The notes under the pieces are model-generated. The model was not told where the DNA came from. It made no database searches and was given only the letters and a program-made list of their open reading frames with translations. Of a stretch of DNA of 64,000 bases, positions 52,767-62,563 are shown in pieces (positions within the stretch are counted from its first letter, which is position 1; every line of letters starts with the position of its first letter). The position numbers were made by a program, and so were the translations under genes. Source of the stretch: Stappia albiluteola (GTDB lineage: Bacteria; Pseudomonadota; Alphaproteobacteria; Rhizobiales; Stappiaceae); the NCBI RefSeq assembly GCF_014050225.1, contig NZ_JACFXV010000043.1, positions 62,001 to 126,000 of the forward strand. The letters are read 5' to 3'.

Positions 52767-53330
52767 TTAGCGGCGCGAACTTCCATCGTTGCGCGTTATG
52801 AGATCGTTATACACCTTGAGGACGATCCGGAAGAAATCCTCCAGCGACCCGTGTCCCCCCATGAGCTGGCGTTCGAGTTCCAATGCGCGAAAGTGCGCTT
52901 CCTCAAGGAGGCTCAGGCCACCGGAAAGACTTTCCGTCCAATCCGGATGCCCGGGCTCCGGATCGGATGAAAGGGGGGCGGGCAGGGGTTCGCCGTGAAG
53001 AGGCAGGAAATATCCCGCCTGCTCGGCCATGCCGCCCTGTGCGTGCAGGCCCGCATCCTCGTGGACCGGAAAACCATAAGCCGCATCGAGCCCGGGAATG
53101 CGGTTTTCCGGGGTGGGATCGACGGGACCCGCTCCGATCAGCAGCCAGCGGATGCTCACGCCGAAAGCGGCGGCATACCGCTGCGCATCGGGAATTCCGA
53201 AAGGCGCCGTGCCGTCTTCATGTGCCGCGTAGAGTCCCTCGGCCACCCGCGCCCTGACCGCTCCCTCCTTCGCGCTATCGCAGCCAGCCTGTAGCCGCGC
53301 CCATCTCAGGCGCCGGTGCAACTTATCCAT
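52767..53330 (-). CDS. XRE-family helix-turn-helix regulator-like protein
   Basis: 187 residues. Residues about 5-65 (LRRLRWARLQAGCDSAKEGA onward to YAAAFGVSIRWLLIGAG) match the Cro/C1 HTH arrangement with the usual AERYAxAFGVSxxWLLxG end, although the recognition helix is poorly conserved. The C-terminal 110 residues are acidic and low in hydrophobic content with one helical stretch (LEEAHFRALELERQLMGG). Regulator of unknown targets; possible phage-like origin but no other phage gene nearby. Confidence 0.65.
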   Translation of the reverse strand: MDKLHRRLRWARLQAGCDSAKEGAVRARVAEGLYAAHEDGTAPFGIPDAQRYAAAFGVSIRWLLIGAGPVDPTPENRIPGLDAAYGFPVHEDAGLHAQGGMAEQAGYFLPLHGEPLPAPLSSDPEPGHPDWTESLSGGLSLLEEAHFRALELERQLMGGHGSLEDFFRIVLKVYNDLITRNDGSSRR

Positions 53331-53984
53331 CGTTCAAAGGCTTGCTCCAGCACTTACCGGGGGTTCAAACTCAATCAGGAGGATTTCATGGCCGTTCCTT
53401 GGGCAAGGGACGAAATAGACCGTATCCGCGTCGCGGGTCTTTGAAGACCGCGCTGATTGCCCGTGCCATCGCTCTTCGTATCCCACCAGGTCGGCTCATA
53501 CCATTGCCGTCAGTCTTATCGGTCCGGACTCTGATGGTCCCGCTTCGTCAGGCGAACTTCGCGGCAGCTCCAAGCGGAAGGCTTGTGCGCCAAGCCTGCG
53601 CAGACTCGGCTATACGGCGGCCGCGCCCTGGGAACATGCCGCCCGTGCCTCATGATCCAGGCCAGGCAACTCGCGATCCGGGTCAGGCAATATGCGCGTA
53701 CTTCTATTCATTCGTCACCGGCAATCGCCACAGGAATGCAACATCAGTCTAACGTATGGGGCCTGCCGGCCTGTTTAAATCAACATGCGGAGGTGATGAA
53801 GAAAACTCTAGCATGTGAAATCCATCCGTACAATTGCCAATTGCCCGCGCGCCCGGGCCCGATGCCGGGTACGCCTCTTGTTCCGGGCGAAGGCGGGCAC
53901 GGGTGCTTGTCACGGACCGAACTCATCGATAAGAGACCTGTTGCAGTTTCCAGGCTGCCGACCCGCAACGAGACGAGGCACAGG
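53331..53984. other. 654-base region, no established gene
   Basis: Between the XRE-like gene (minus) and pcm (plus). An 18-codon frame with a strong ribosome site is present (53388-53444, see findings) and a GGAGGTG ribosome-like site lies at 53789 before an in-frame ATG for a 5' extended pcm, which I reject because family proteins start at the 53985 Met. Imperfect hairpin around 53432-53452. Nothing else recognised. Confidence 0.35.
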
Positions 53985-54647
53985 ATGGGCGACTTCGAAC
54001 AGTCCCGCACCCGCATGGTGGACAACCAACTCAGGACCAACGACGTCACGGACCTGAGAATTCTCGACGCGATGGGTTCGGTACCGCGCGAGCGCTTCGT
54101 CCCCGCGGCAAAGCGTGCGGTGGCCTATATCGACCAGGACCTGGCCGTACGTGAGGGCGCCGGCGGCCGTTACCTGCTGAAGCCTCATATCCTGGGGCGC
54201 CTGATCCAGCTTGCCGAGATCGCGCCGGAAGATGTCGTGCTGGTGGTCGGCTGCTCCACCGGCTACAGCGTCGCCGTTGCCGCCCGTCTTGCCCAATCGG
54301 TGGTAGGACTGGAAGAGGATGGTGAACTCGTGGAAGAGGCTTCCTCGACGCTGGTCGAACTGGGCATCGAGAATGGGGCGGTCATTCAGGGCACGCTATC
54401 TGAGGGTTGTGCCAGCGAAGGTCCCTATGACGTGATCCTGATCGATGGCGCGGTGGAAGAACTTCCCACGGCACTCACACGCCAGCTTAAGGACGGCGGC
54501 CGACTGGTCGCCGTGCAGGGCACCGGCGGCGCGGGCGCCGCATATATCCATACACGTTCCGGTGATACCGTCTCAGGGCGATTCGCGTTCAATGCGGCGG
54601 CGCGCCTGCTGCCGGGCTTCGCCCGTCCGAAAGCCTTCGTCTTTTAG
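53985..54647 (+). CDS. Protein-L-isoaspartate O-methyltransferase family protein
   Basis: 220 residues from MGDFEQSRTRMVDNQLRTND, the family N-terminus. VPRERFVPAAKRAVAY and the SAM-binding VVGCSTGYSVAVAARL follow; the C-terminal domain has YDVILIDGAVEELP. PCMT repairs or methylates isoaspartyl residues; many rhizobial PCMT-like proteins next to tolC have diverged, so activity is inferred. A strong terminator follows at 54677. Confidence 0.85.
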   Translation: MGDFEQSRTRMVDNQLRTNDVTDLRILDAMGSVPRERFVPAAKRAVAYIDQDLAVREGAGGRYLLKPHILGRLIQLAEIAPEDVVLVVGCSTGYSVAVAARLAQSVVGLEEDGELVEEASSTLVELGIENGAVIQGTLSEGCASEGPYDVILIDGAVEELPTALTRQLKDGGRLVAVQGTGGAGAAYIHTRSGDTVSGRFAFNAAARLLPGFARPKAFVF

Positions 54648-54676
54648 AAAAACGTTAACGAATCAGCCGATTTTGC

Positions 54677-54707
54677 GGCCGTCCGATGCTGTCGGGCGGC
54701 CTTTTTT
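54677..54707 (+). terminator. Rho-independent terminator after the PCMT gene
   Basis: Stem GGCCGTCCGA / TCGGGCGGCC (54677-54686, 54692-54701, one G-T wobble), five-base loop TGCTG, followed by six T. Confidence 0.9.
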
Positions 54708-54944
54708 ACGTACGGATATGTGTCGTAAGGGCAATATTGTTGCATTCAAGCCGCAGGCACTAAAAAACATGTTAGGCGCCGCCAGTTCAGGTTGTTTGTT
54801 TGACAAGTCCCGCTAACAGTAGGGGACAACGTGTGAGGAGTGATCAAATCGGCGCGTGAGGCGGCCTCGGTAATATTGCCGAGGAGGCGGACGACCATCC
54901 GCTAGGCTGGCGCCAAGACGGCTTTAGATGGGTGGAATTCTTTT

Positions 54945-56342
54945 ATGAGGCGGTGCAACTTGGTGTCCCGAAAACTGCTTATAGCTCTCGCCGGGCTGGC
55001 GCTGCCCCTGCTTGGATCGGGTGTCGGCGCGCCATCGGCGCAGGCCCAGTCGATCAATGAAGCTCTTGGCGCGGCCTATGCCAACAATCCGTCGATAAAT
55101 GCCGCCCGCGCGGAACTCAGGTCCGTCGATGAATCGGTTCCGCAGGCACTGTCCGGCTGGCGGCCGCAGATCTTCGGCAATGTCGATGTCGGCTCCGTTT
55201 CGAGCAATCCGAATCCGGGCTCGTCGCGCTACCGCAATACGGCGGCAATCGGCCTTTCCGTCCAGCAGGCGCTGTTTCGCGGCTTCCGGACGGTAAACTC
55301 CACCCGGCAGGCGGAGGCGATCGTGCTGGCGCAGCGCGAAAGCCTGCGCTCGACCGAGCAGAACGTGCTGTTCGATGCCGCCAGCGCCTATATGGACGTG
55401 ATTCGCGACACGGCGATTGTGTCGCTGCGGCGCAGCAACATTCAGTTCCTGAACGAGCAGGTGCGCGCGGCGCGTGACCGCTTCGAGGTCGGCGAGGGCA
55501 CGCGCACGGATGTTTCGCAGGCGGAAGCCCGCCTTGCCGACGCGCAGGCCGAACTCAACCTGGCGCTGGCCAACGTCAACACCAGCCGCGCCGTCTACCG
55601 GCAGGTGATCGGTGCTGATCCGAAGGCGCTTTCGGCCAGGACCGACATCTATCGCCACCTGCCGAAGAATGTCGATCAGGCGATCCGCATCGGCGCGGAT
55701 GAGCATCCGGCGATCCTTTCGTCGCTGCATCTCGTCGATGCCGCGATCTTCAACGTCAAGGCGACGGAAGGCGAACTGCTGCCGACCGTGACGCTTGAGG
55801 GAAATATCGAGCGCCAGTGGAGCCCTCCGGGCGTCTCCAACCTGACCTCGCAGGATTCGGCGAGCGTCTTTGGCCGCGTGTCGATCCCGATCTACCAGGG
55901 CGGCTCCGTCTCCTCGCGGGTACGCGAGGCAAAGGAGGATCTCGGTCAGGCGCAAGTGCAGGTGGATGTCGCCCGCGACCGCATCCGCGCGCTGGTGGTT
56001 TCGGCCTGGGGTCAATATGAGGCGGCGGTGGCCTCCATTTCGGCCGCGGAGGCCTCGGTTTCGGCCAACCAGTTGGCCCTTGAAGGCGTGATCGAGGAAC
56101 AGCGGGTCGGCCAGCGCACCACGCTGGACGTGCTTGACGCCCAGTTCGAGCTGGTCAACAGCCGCGTGCTGCTGGTCAGCGCGCAGCGCGACCGCGCGGT
56201 TGCCGCCTATCTGCTGATCTCCTCCATTGGCCGCCTGACAGCCGACAGCATTGGCCTGCGCGTGGCGGTCTATAAGCCGAGCGAGCATTACGACAAGGTC
56301 CGCAACAGCTGGTACGGCATCCGCACGCCGGACGGTCGCTGA
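54945..56342 (+). CDS. tolC: TolC family outer membrane protein
   Basis: 465 residues with a signal peptide ending at APSAQAQS. The start MRRCNLVSRKLLIAL is uncertain (a GTG six codons later is possible). Family features: INEALGAAYANNPSINAARAE at the start, GLSVQQALFRGFRTVN in the first half and QRVGQRTTLDVLDAQFELV in the second, the duplicated TolC layout. It forms the outer-membrane channel for type I secretion and multidrug efflux. Followed by a terminator. Confidence 0.9.
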   Translation: MRRCNLVSRKLLIALAGLALPLLGSGVGAPSAQAQSINEALGAAYANNPSINAARAELRSVDESVPQALSGWRPQIFGNVDVGSVSSNPNPGSSRYRNTAAIGLSVQQALFRGFRTVNSTRQAEAIVLAQRESLRSTEQNVLFDAASAYMDVIRDTAIVSLRRSNIQFLNEQVRAARDRFEVGEGTRTDVSQAEARLADAQAELNLALANVNTSRAVYRQVIGADPKALSARTDIYRHLPKNVDQAIRIGADEHPAILSSLHLVDAAIFNVKATEGELLPTVTLEGNIERQWSPPGVSNLTSQDSASVFGRVSIPIYQGGSVSSRVREAKEDLGQAQVQVDVARDRIRALVVSAWGQYEAAVASISAAEASVSANQLALEGVIEEQRVGQRTTLDVLDAQFELVNSRVLLVSAQRDRAVAAYLLISSIGRLTADSIGLRVAVYKPSEHYDKVRNSWYGIRTPDGR

Positions 56343-56733
56343 GGATCAAGTCGAGCGAGAGCAAGAATGCGGGGCGGGTGCCGGAAGGCATCCGCCCCTT
56401 TCTATTTGAGCGGTGAAATGACGTAAACGAATACAGCCCGTCCGGGCAAGAATTCGTGCAGCGCCTTTCCTTCGTTCTACGTGCAGCCGCATGACCCGGT
56501 CAGAGATAAGGGGGAATACGGTTCGGAAAACCTGCTGGACTGGCGTGCGAGCGCGCGAAATATCCGCCATCTGGCAAGATATTCCACCTTGACTGAACCG
56601 GCCCCCATGATTCTTTTCCTTCCGCGCTTTGCCGTGCTTTCCGGCGCACGGTATATTTTGCTCATGTGATTCGTTCGCGCGCCGATGCGGCCGCGGGCGC
56701 TGTTGTTGGAAGTTGCCGGCCCTGGGGGACAGA
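56343..56733. other. 391-base region between tolC and popZ
   Basis: Contains the tolC terminator (56371-56407). The remainder must carry the popZ promoter; GGGGGAC lies just ahead of the popZ ATG at 56734. No further gene seen; the open frames here read into popZ or are without ribosome sites. Confidence 0.4.
56371..56407 (+). terminator. Rho-independent terminator after tolC
   Basis: 12-bp stem GGGGCGGGTGCC / GGCATCCGCCCC (56371-56382, 56387-56398) with a GGAA loop and one G-T wobble, followed by a T-rich tail TTTCTATTT. Confidence 0.85.
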
Positions 56734-57405
56734 ATGGCCAATCCGAAATCGGCTCAAGAACCCTCGATGGAGGAAATCCTGGCGTCAATCCGCCGGATCA
56801 TCTCCGACGACGACGCGCCGCCTGCCGAACCGGCGGTGGAAGAGGAGACCGACATGGATGCCGGCGCCTCCATGTCGCAGGACGACCTCGACAAGCTCTT
56901 CGACAGCGACGGCGGCAGCGATATCGAGATCGAGGCGCCCGAAGAGGACGACGACGTTCTTGAATTGACGGAAGAACTGGCCGTCGAGGACGACGATGCC
57001 GACGCCGGCGATTTCGACATGGTCAACGGCTTCGACAAGCAGGAGAGCGAACTCGCCTTCGTGGAGCCCGACGAGGAGCCGGACATGGCCGGCTTCGATG
57101 TGGCCATGGACGAAGAGGAGGACGAGACCGAGGATATGGACCTGGCAGCGATGGTTGCCGACCAGGTGTCCGACGAGGTGAGCGAGGAGGCCGAGCGGCT
57201 GCTTTCGCCGACCACGGACAACGCCGTCCATTCCGCCTTCAGCGACCTGGCCAGCACGATCCTGACCAAGAACGCCCGCACGCTGGAGGATCTGGTGAAG
57301 GAAATGCTGCGGCCGATGCTGAAGGCCTGGCTCGACCAGAACCTGCCGACCATGGTGGAGCGGCTGGTGCGGCAGGAAATCGAGCGCATCTCGCGCGGAC
57401 GCTGA
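56734..57405 (+). CDS. popZ: PopZ-like polar organising protein (DUF2497)
   Basis: 223 residues from [15 protein letters not shown] short N-terminal helix [16 protein letters not shown], a long, strongly acidic and low-complexity middle (about residues 40-150), and a conserved C-terminal helical part [18 protein letters not shown] then [14 protein letters not shown] form the PopZ architecture. PopZ forms polar condensates that anchor the chromosome origin and cell-cycle proteins. Located upstream of valS, as in other Rhizobiales. Confidence 0.88.
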   Translation: MANPKSAQEPSMEEILASIRRIISDDDAPPAEPAVEEETDMDAGASMSQDDLDKLFDSDGGSDIEIEAPEEDDDVLELTEELAVEDDDADAGDFDMVNGFDKQESELAFVEPDEEPDMAGFDVAMDEEEDETEDMDLAAMVADQVSDEVSEEAERLLSPTTDNAVHSAFSDLASTILTKNARTLEDLVKEMLRPMLKAWLDQNLPTMVERLVRQEIERISRGR

Positions 57406-57428
57406 GGCGCCATCGTCCTTCGCTCAAG

Positions 57429-57454
57429 GGGCTGCCCGCGGGGCGGCCCTTTTT
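57429..57454 (+). terminator. Rho-independent terminator after popZ
   Basis: 9-bp stem GGGCTGCCC / GGGCGGCCC (57429-57437, 57441-57449, one T-G wobble), loop GCG, followed by five T. Confidence 0.85.
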
Positions 57455-57466
57455 CGTTTGGCGCGG

Positions 57467-57495
57467 TTGACTTCACTCCCTGCATCCGATTTACA
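57467..57495 (+). promoter_or_regulatory. Putative valS promoter
   Basis: TTGACT (57467-57472), 17-base spacer, TTTACA (57490-57495). It lies between the popZ terminator and the valS ATG at 57533, giving a leader of about 30 bases. Confidence 0.5.
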
Positions 57496-57532
57496 CCCAA
57501 GCAATCACGAATGCAGGCTTGAGACCACTTTC

Positions 57533-60364
57533 ATGCTCGACAAGACATATGAGGCGGCGGCTGTCGAGCCGCGGATCTACGAGGCTTGGGAACAGGCGGG
57601 CGCCTTCAGGGCGGGCGCCGGCGCGGAGCCGGGTGCCGCTTCCTATTCGATCGTCATTCCGCCGCCCAATGTCACCGGCTCGCTGCACATGGGCCACGCG
57701 CTCAACAACACGCTGCAGGACATCCTGGTGCGCTTTGAGCGCATGCGCGGGCGCGACGTGCTGTGGCAGCCGGGCATGGATCACGCCGGCATCGCCACGC
57801 AGATGGTCGTCGAGCGCCAGCTGGCCGAGCGCCAGGAGCCCGGTCGCCGCGACATGGGCCGCGAGGCCTTCGTCCAGCGCGTCTGGGACTGGAAGGCCGA
57901 ATCCGGCGGCATGATCTTCAACCAGCTCAAGCGGCTGGGTGCGTCCTGCGACTGGTCGCGCGAGCGCTTCACCATGGACGAAGGCCTGTCGCGCGCGGTG
58001 CTGGACGTCTTCGTCTCCCTCTTCAAGGAGGGGCTGATCTACAAGGACAAGCGCCTCGTCAACTGGGACCCGAAGCTGCACACCGCGATCTCCGACCTGG
58101 AGGTGCAGCAGATCGAGGTGAAGGGCAACCTCTGGCACTTCCGCTATCCGCTGGAGAAGGGCGAGACCTACCAGGCGCCGGTGGCCTTCGACGACGACGG
58201 CAAGCCGACCGAGTTCGAGACGCGCGACTATATCGTCGTCGCCACGACGCGGCCCGAGACGATGCTGGGCGACACGGCGGTGGCCGTGAACCCGGAGGAC
58301 GAGCGCTACAAGGACCTGATCGGCAAATACGTCATCCTGCCGCTGGTCGGCCGCCGCATCCCGATCGTCGGCGACGACTATGCCGACCCGGAAGCGGGCT
58401 CGGGCGCGGTGAAGATCACCCCGGCGCATGACTTCAACGACTTTGAGGTCGGCAAGCGCCACAACCTTGCGATGATCTCCGTGCTCGACCGCGAGGCGAC
58501 GGTCACGCTTGCCGAAAACGAGGACTTCCTGGCCGGCGTGCCGCAGAGCGAGCAACTCGCGCGTACCCTTGCCGAACTGGACGGCAAGGAGCGCTTCGCG
58601 GCGCGCAAGCTGGTCGTGGCGATGATGGAGGAGGCGGGCTGCCTCGACCGCATCGAGGATCACGTCCACATGGTGCCGCATGGTGACCGGGGCGGCGTGC
58701 CGATCGAGCCCTATCTCACCGACCAGTGGTACGTCGACGCGGCGACGCTCGCAAAGCCGGCGATCGCCAGCGTGCGCGAGGGCCGCACCGCCTTCGTGCC
58801 GAAGGCTTGGGAAAAGACCTATTTCGAGTGGATGGAAAACATCCAGCCCTGGTGCATTTCCCGCCAGTTGTGGTGGGGGCACCAGATCCCGGCCTGGTAC
58901 GGCCCGGATGGCGGCCTGTTCGTGGAAAAGAGCGAAGCGGAAGCCATCGCGGCGGCGCAAGAGAAATACGGCAGGCCCGTCGAGGTGGTCGAGATGGGCG
59001 AGGCGCTGCGGCGCTGGGAAACGGGCGAGGGAGACAGGATCGCGCTCCACCGCGACGAGGACGTGCTCGACACGTGGTTCTCCTCCGCGCTGTGGCCGTT
59101 CTCGACGCTCGGCTGGCCCGACAAGACCGAAGAACTGGCCAACTACTACCCGACGAGCGTGCTCGTCACCGGCTTCGACATCATCTTCTTCTGGGTTGCC
59201 CGGATGATGATGTTCGGCCTGCACTACATGAAGACCGAGCCCTTCAAGACGGTCTATATCCACGCGCTGGTCCGCGACGAGAAGGGCCAGAAGATGTCGA
59301 AGTCCAAGGGGAACGTGATCAACCCCCTGGAGCTGATCGACGAGTTCGGCGCCGACGCGCTGCGCTTCACGCTGGCGGCGATGGCGGCGCAGGGCCGCGA
59401 CATCAAGCTGGCGACCAACCGCGTCGCCGGTTACCGCAACTTCGCGACCAAGCTGTGGAATGCCGCCCGCTTCGTGGAGATGAACGGCGGCACGCGGCCC
59501 GAGCGCTTCAACCCGGCGACCGTGCGCCAGACGGTGAACCGCTGGATCGTTACCGAGACGGGCCGCTGCGGCGCCGCCGTCACCGAGGCGCTGGAAGGCT
59601 ACCGCTTCAACGAGGCGGCGGGCGCGGCCTACCGCTTCGTCTGGAATACCTATTGCGACTGGTATCTCGAATTCGCCAAGCCGATCTTCAACGGCGCGGA
59701 CGAGGAAGCCAAGGCCGAGACGCGGGCGACCGCCGCCTGGGTGCTGGACGAGATCCTGAAGGTGCTGCACCCCTTCATGCCGTTCCTGACGGAGGAATTG
59801 TGGGCGCGTACCGTGGAAGGCGCGGCCCCCCGCGCCAACCTGCTGGCGCTGACGCGCTGGCCGGGCGCCATCGTCGGCGACGAGGACGCGGCGGCGGAAA
59901 TCAACTGGCTGGTCGACGTGATCACGCAGGTGCGCTCGGTTCGGGCGGAGATGAACGTGCCGGCGGGCGCGCAGGTGCCGCTCGTCATCACGGGTGCCGG
60001 GCCCGTCACCGCCACGCGGCTTGAGACGCATGGCGCGCTGATCTCGCGTCTGGCGCGCTGCGAGACGATCACGCTGGCCGATGCGCCGCCGCAGGGCTCG
60101 GCCCAGATCGTCATCGGCGAGGCCACCTACTGCCTGCCGCTGGCCGGCATTATCGACCTTTCGGCGGAGCGGGCGCGGCTGTCCAAGGAACTCGGCAAGA
60201 TCGACGAGGAAATCTCGCGCATCAACAAGAAGCTCTCCAACCAGAAGTTCGTCGACAACGCCCCGGAAGAGGTGGTGGAAGGCGAGCGGGAGAAGCGGGC
60301 CGACTATGCGGCGCGCCGGGCCAAGGTGGACGAAGCGCTGGCGCGTCTCGCCGGGCTGGCGTGA
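57533..60364 (+). CDS. valS: Valyl-tRNA synthetase
   Basis: 943 residues from [20 protein letters not shown], the normal start and length. Class I signatures HMGH (residues 52-55) and KMSKS (about 586-590); the CP1 editing domain lies between, with [19 protein letters not shown]. The C-terminal coiled-coil arm is [20 protein letters not shown]. It charges tRNA-Val and edits mischarged Thr. Confidence 0.96.
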   Translation: MLDKTYEAAAVEPRIYEAWEQAGAFRAGAGAEPGAASYSIVIPPPNVTGSLHMGHALNNTLQDILVRFERMRGRDVLWQPGMDHAGIATQMVVERQLAERQEPGRRDMGREAFVQRVWDWKAESGGMIFNQLKRLGASCDWSRERFTMDEGLSRAVLDVFVSLFKEGLIYKDKRLVNWDPKLHTAISDLEVQQIEVKGNLWHFRYPLEKGETYQAPVAFDDDGKPTEFETRDYIVVATTRPETMLGDTAVAVNPEDERYKDLIGKYVILPLVGRRIPIVGDDYADPEAGSGAVKITPAHDFNDFEVGKRHNLAMISVLDREATVTLAENEDFLAGVPQSEQLARTLAELDGKERFAARKLVVAMMEEAGCLDRIEDHVHMVPHGDRGGVPIEPYLTDQWYVDAATLAKPAIASVREGRTAFVPKAWEKTYFEWMENIQPWCISRQLWWGHQIPAWYGPDGGLFVEKSEAEAIAAAQEKYGRPVEVVEMGEALRRWETGEGDRIALHRDEDVLDTWFSSALWPFSTLGWPDKTEELANYYPTSVLVTGFDIIFFWVARMMMFGLHYMKTEPFKTVYIHALVRDEKGQKMSKSKGNVINPLELIDEFGADALRFTLAAMAAQGRDIKLATNRVAGYRNFATKLWNAARFVEMNGGTRPERFNPATVRQTVNRWIVTETGRCGAAVTEALEGYRFNEAAGAAYRFVWNTYCDWYLEFAKPIFNGADEEAKAETRATAAWVLDEILKVLHPFMPFLTEELWARTVEGAAPRANLLALTRWPGAIVGDEDAAAEINWLVDVITQVRSVRAEMNVPAGAQVPLVITGAGPVTATRLETHGALISRLARCETITLADAPPQGSAQIVIGEATYCLPLAGIIDLSAERARLSKELGKIDEEISRINKKLSNQKFVDNAPEEVVEGEREKRADYAARRAKVDEALARLAGLA

Positions 60365-60502
60365 ATTCAGGCCATTTCGCAGCCGCAATCTGCCGTTAAG
60401 CGGCGGGGCAGCTACGGGAAAATAATCGTCTGGAGCGGGCGAAGCGAATCCGCTTCAATCGGCTCCACTCCGGGCGAACATGCAGAGGGCTTCCGGCGAT
60501 AC

Positions 60503-61072
60503 ATGCGCGGCGAGGTTTTGGCGAGAATGGCGGATCTGGCGTTTGGCGCGCGGCGCGTGAAAAGGGCGATGCTCGGCGTTGCGACTGTCGCGACCGCTCT
60601 TGGGCTCGCCGCCGGACCGGCGAGCGCGGAAAAGATCGCCAATCCGGTCGCCGTCTTCTCCGGCCTCGACAAGATCACCGGCCGCATCATCTCCTTCGAC
60701 GTCTATATCGGCGAGACGGTGCAGTTCGGCGCCCTGCAGGTGACGCCGCATGTCTGCTACACGCGCCCGCCGACGGAAGCGCCGCAGACCACCGCCTTCC
60801 TGGAAGTGGACGAAATCACGCTGAACAACGAGGTGAAGCGCATCTTCACCGGCTGGATGTTCGCCGCCAGCCCCGGCCTGCACGCGGTGGAACACGCCGT
60901 CTATGACGTCTGGCTCACCGATTGCCGCCGCACCTCCAACGTGCCGCCGCCGGAAGGCTATTCCGGTCCCCCGGTCGAGGTGACGACCGGCGACGACACC
61001 GACCCGCTGGCCGGCAGCGTACCGCTCTCCGACGCCTCGCAGGTCAAGCCGCAGCCCAAGCCGCTGTTTTGA
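60503..61072 (+). CDS. DUF2155 domain-containing secreted protein
   Basis: 189 residues; a basic N-terminus and hydrophobic LGVATVATALGLAAGP with cleavage near ASAEK form a signal peptide. The conserved core is FSGLDKITGRIISFDVYIGE then VTPHVCYTRPPTEAPQTTAF and FTGWMFAASPGLHAVEHAVYD in parts, typical of DUF2155. The C-terminal tail is Pro/Ser rich. Envelope protein of unknown role in alphaproteobacteria. An alternative start is the ATG at 60527. Confidence 0.82.
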   Translation: MRGEVLARMADLAFGARRVKRAMLGVATVATALGLAAGPASAEKIANPVAVFSGLDKITGRIISFDVYIGETVQFGALQVTPHVCYTRPPTEAPQTTAFLEVDEITLNNEVKRIFTGWMFAASPGLHAVEHAVYDVWLTDCRRTSNVPPPEGYSGPPVEVTTGDDTDPLAGSVPLSDASQVKPQPKPLF

Positions 61073-61148
61073 GGGGTCTAGCCGGAATGCCTGCAAGATT
61101 AGCCGCTGCTTCCTTCCAGATGCTTCACCCGCAGATATCTTCTCTTAT

Positions 61149-61679
61149 CTAGCTGAAGGCTGCGACTACAGTCTCGATGGGCAGAAACAGCGTGCGGCTG
61201 TCTTCCGGGTATTCCATGAACTCGGCGCACTGCAGATAAAAGCGCTTTGCCGCATCATCCTTCGCGTGGACCAGAAGAGCTCCGATACCGATGCTCTGGG
61301 AAGCAATGGCGATCCGCCGCAATGCATCCGAGAGAATGTCGGCGCCGAGGCCTTTCCCCGAATGGCTGCGATCAACTGCGAGACGGCCAATCACGGAGAC
61401 GGGGATTGCATCAGGCGCATTGCGCCGAATCTTGCCGGGAGCGGATGCACGTTCCACCGCCCCGGCAGAGATACAGAAGTAGGCGGCGACACGGTTTTCC
61501 TCGCAAACGACATAGGTGCGCGAAAAACGGCTTTCGTTCTTCAAGGCACGATGGCGCAGCCATTCGTTCAGCGCAGGCTCGCCACAATCAAATCCTGAAT
61601 GGTCATGTTCGGAGGTCAGTGGAACGGGAGCCGAAAGGTGGGGTTCTGGGCGCTCCGAAGCATCCCCTATTTCTGCCAT
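61149..61679 (-). CDS. GNAT-family acetyltransferase toxin (TacT/AtaT type)
   Basis: 176 residues. The start FDCGEPALNEWLRHRALKNE is the characteristic N-terminus of GNAT toxins that pair with DUF1778 antitoxins; acetyl-CoA binding loop VDRSHSGKGLGADIL, and the C-terminal YLQCAEFMEYPEDSRTLFLP. Such toxins acetylate the amino acid on aminoacyl-tRNA and stop translation. Its ATG lies inside the 3' end of the antitoxin gene (13-base overlap), as usual for these modules. Confidence 0.9.
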   Translation of the reverse strand: MAEIGDASERPEPHLSAPVPLTSEHDHSGFDCGEPALNEWLRHRALKNESRFSRTYVVCEENRVAAYFCISAGAVERASAPGKIRRNAPDAIPVSVIGRLAVDRSHSGKGLGADILSDALRRIAIASQSIGIGALLVHAKDDAAKRFYLQCAEFMEYPEDSRTLFLPIETVVAAFS

Positions 61680-62005
61680 GCCGGCGCCCGGCGCAACAGC
61701 GACCGCAGCTTCGGCCCAGGGGCGGGCGGATTGTCGAGCGCATTCATGAAAGTGTTGAAGCGGTCGGCATCGAGCATGAACAGTCGCTGGTCAAGCAACA
61801 CGTCGATGGCTTGCCGCCTGGCACTCTCGATCATGAATTCGGTGCGTGTCTTGCCTAGCACCGCTGCCGCATTGTCGATAAGTTCGCGGGTGCTGGTTTC
61901 GATGCGCAGATTGATGCTGCCCTTCGTATCGGCAGCCGGAACCCGCTCTGCCATCGTCACGTTTGCAGGGCTAGTACTTGCCGATGATGTGCGTACCTTT
62001 GACAT
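61667..62005 (-). CDS. DUF1778 (TacA-type) ribbon-helix-helix antitoxin
   Basis: 112 residues if the ATG at 62005 is used; the ATG at 61954 (MAERVPAADTKG) is the other candidate and gives 95 residues. The RHH domain is INLRIETSTRELIDNAAAVLGKTRTEFMIESA in parts, and the C-terminal half wraps the toxin in known pairs (LFMLDADRFNTFMNALDNPP). The promoter next to it overlaps an inverted repeat, consistent with autoregulation. With the distal start the mRNA would be leaderless. Confidence 0.88.
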   Translation of the reverse strand: MSKVRTSSASTSPANVTMAERVPAADTKGSINLRIETSTRELIDNAAAVLGKTRTEFMIESARRQAIDVLLDQRLFMLDADRFNTFMNALDNPPAPGPKLRSLLRRAPAWQK

Positions 62006-62563
62006 ACGTAACAATATGTGGGTTTGTATCTACAATGTCAATACAAACTAACTTTATTTGAATGGATGTAGCCATTCGAGCCGCGTTCTCGATTGCCGGA
62101 ACCGAATCCTTGGGAGGGGCGCTTCTGCAATCCAGCCATGATTGTCAATGCGGCGGGTGGAGAAGCATGCGAGTGTCGATGCCCATTCTGGCAGACTGGC
62201 GACCAATTCCGTGGTCCCCGTGAAGCTTCATTCCGCGCTCCATCCAATCTCGGCGCTCTCGGGTGCGCGTACTAATTCCCGACCTAGGACATAGGTCCTT
62301 AGGCGTGCCGTCTGCGTTTCGAGGCGCGTCGCTCGCGGTCCTCTCACACCGCCATATCTCTCTGCCCGATAGCGCTTCATAGTTCTCTCCGCTAATCTGA
62401 TGGGCGCGAAACGAAAAGATCCGGGCGCTGTGCGAGGCTCAATCTGGCGGTTCGGCGAAGCAAGCGGCGAACCGCTGCCGGAAGCGTCGGCATGGTCCAT
62501 GCCCTTAAACGCCGCGCGTGCGATAGACCGGGAGTGCCCGACGCAAGAAAGAGAGCAGGGACG
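62006..62563. other. Region between antitoxin and cyclase genes
   Basis: About 560 bases. The left 45 bases hold the antitoxin promoter and operator. The rest has no gene I can support; a 49-codon minus-strand frame from 62381 to 62228 has no recognisable homology. The cyclase promoter should lie at 62400-62550 but was not placed. Confidence 0.35.
62013..62047 (-). promoter_or_regulatory. Promoter and operator of the GNAT/DUF1778 module
   Basis: Minus strand TTGACA (62041-62036), 17-base spacer, CATATT (62018-62013). The -35 box is embedded in the inverted repeat TTTGTAT/ATACAAA (62023-62029 and 62041-62047, 11-base spacer). A second small inverted repeat ACATA/TATGT (62002-62006, 62015-62019) covers the -10 and start. 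Both fit RHH antitoxin binding sites. Confidence 0.7.

Noticed and set aside
53583-53984. N-terminal extension of the PCMT gene by up to 134 codons
   Set aside because: The family N-terminus starts at the Met at 53985; the upstream translation is Pro/Arg-rich with no similarity, although a GGAGGTG lies before one upstream ATG.
57491-60388. A 965-codon open frame antisense to valS
   Set aside because: High GC third positions leave the opposite strand open; the plus-strand frame is an unmistakable valyl-tRNA synthetase and the antisense product is Arg/His/Val-rich with no motif.
62228-62381. 49-codon minus-strand frame (MKRYRAERYGG...) as a gene or transposase relic
   Set aside because: No ribosome site, no recognisable motif; could be a remnant but nothing supports it.
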